DNA from: Lachnospiraceae bacterium
GTDB lineage: Bacteria; Bacillota_A; Clostridia; Lachnospirales; Lachnospiraceae
Reading direction: 5' to 3'
Length of the DNA stretch: 10,886 nucleotides
Assembly (NCBI GenBank): GCA_017540915.1
Contig: JAFYAD010000290.1
Span: forward strand, 1 to 10,886
The number at the start of each line of letters is the position of its first letter. Positions within the stretch are counted from its first letter, which is position 1. Positions 10,885 to 10,886 of this stretch are shown piece by piece. A program made the position numbers and the translations under genes. The notes under the pieces were generated by a model. It did no database searches and was not told where the DNA came from. It was given only the letters and a program-made list of their open reading frames with translations.

Positions 10885-10886
10885 CA

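Noticed and set aside
9370..10886. Insertion sequence or prophage causing the decay
   Set aside because: I saw no transposase or integrase motif, no terminal inverted repeats and no target-site duplication; inverted repeats here are short and fit operators or hairpins.

Overview
The window looks like chromosomal DNA of a low- to mid-GC Firmicute, most likely a motile member of the Clostridia close to Lachnospiraceae. This rests on strong AGGAGG-type ribosome binding sites, a clostridial-type NrdR, YchF and O-acetylhomoserine sulfhydrylase, a c-di-GMP enzyme, and a sigma-28-like promoter. It is an inference from gene content, not a species call. Every protein-coding gene I can support lies on the minus strand, so transcription runs from high to low coordinates.

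Right to left: (1) 10.9-9.4 kb is a decaying stretch. A good minus-strand promoter (10645-10673) with a DtxR-family-type operator beside it is followed only by remnants: a C-terminal piece of a DtxR/MntR-type metal regulator, an N-terminal piece resembling the ATC-hydrolase family, a short unidentified tail, and a polytopic membrane protein whose frame is broken twice, each time at a 5-base homopolymer. (2) 9349-8153 is an intact alpha/beta hydrolase closed by a 20-position stem terminator. (3) 8.03-3.66 kb is a probable operon: promoter, structured leader, ychF, a large membrane c-di-GMP enzyme (degenerate GGDEF, EAL, two membrane segments, PAS-like region, GGDEF) and nrdR, the last two overlapping by ATGA. 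(4) 3580-3215 is a single small-protein gene behind a sigma-28-like promoter and closed by an intrinsic terminator. (5) 3192-869 is a four-gene operon made of two paralogous copies of one two-gene cassette: a zinc-ribbon/one-TM/helical protein followed by a small TM/helical-hairpin protein. Both copies have the same 8-base gene overlap. (6) 868-546 is non-coding and holds several hairpins, including a long 76-nt one of about 28 pairs, ahead of (7) the 5' two-fifths of metY, which runs off the left edge.

The parts most likely to be undescribed are the duplicated zinc-ribbon cassette, the 76-nt hairpin RNA element upstream of metY, the sigma-28-linked small protein, and the reversed-order EAL/GGDEF enzyme coupled to nrdR. 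I saw no tRNA, rRNA, CRISPR array, transposase or intact insertion sequence. All alignments, promoter matches and foldings were done by eye.
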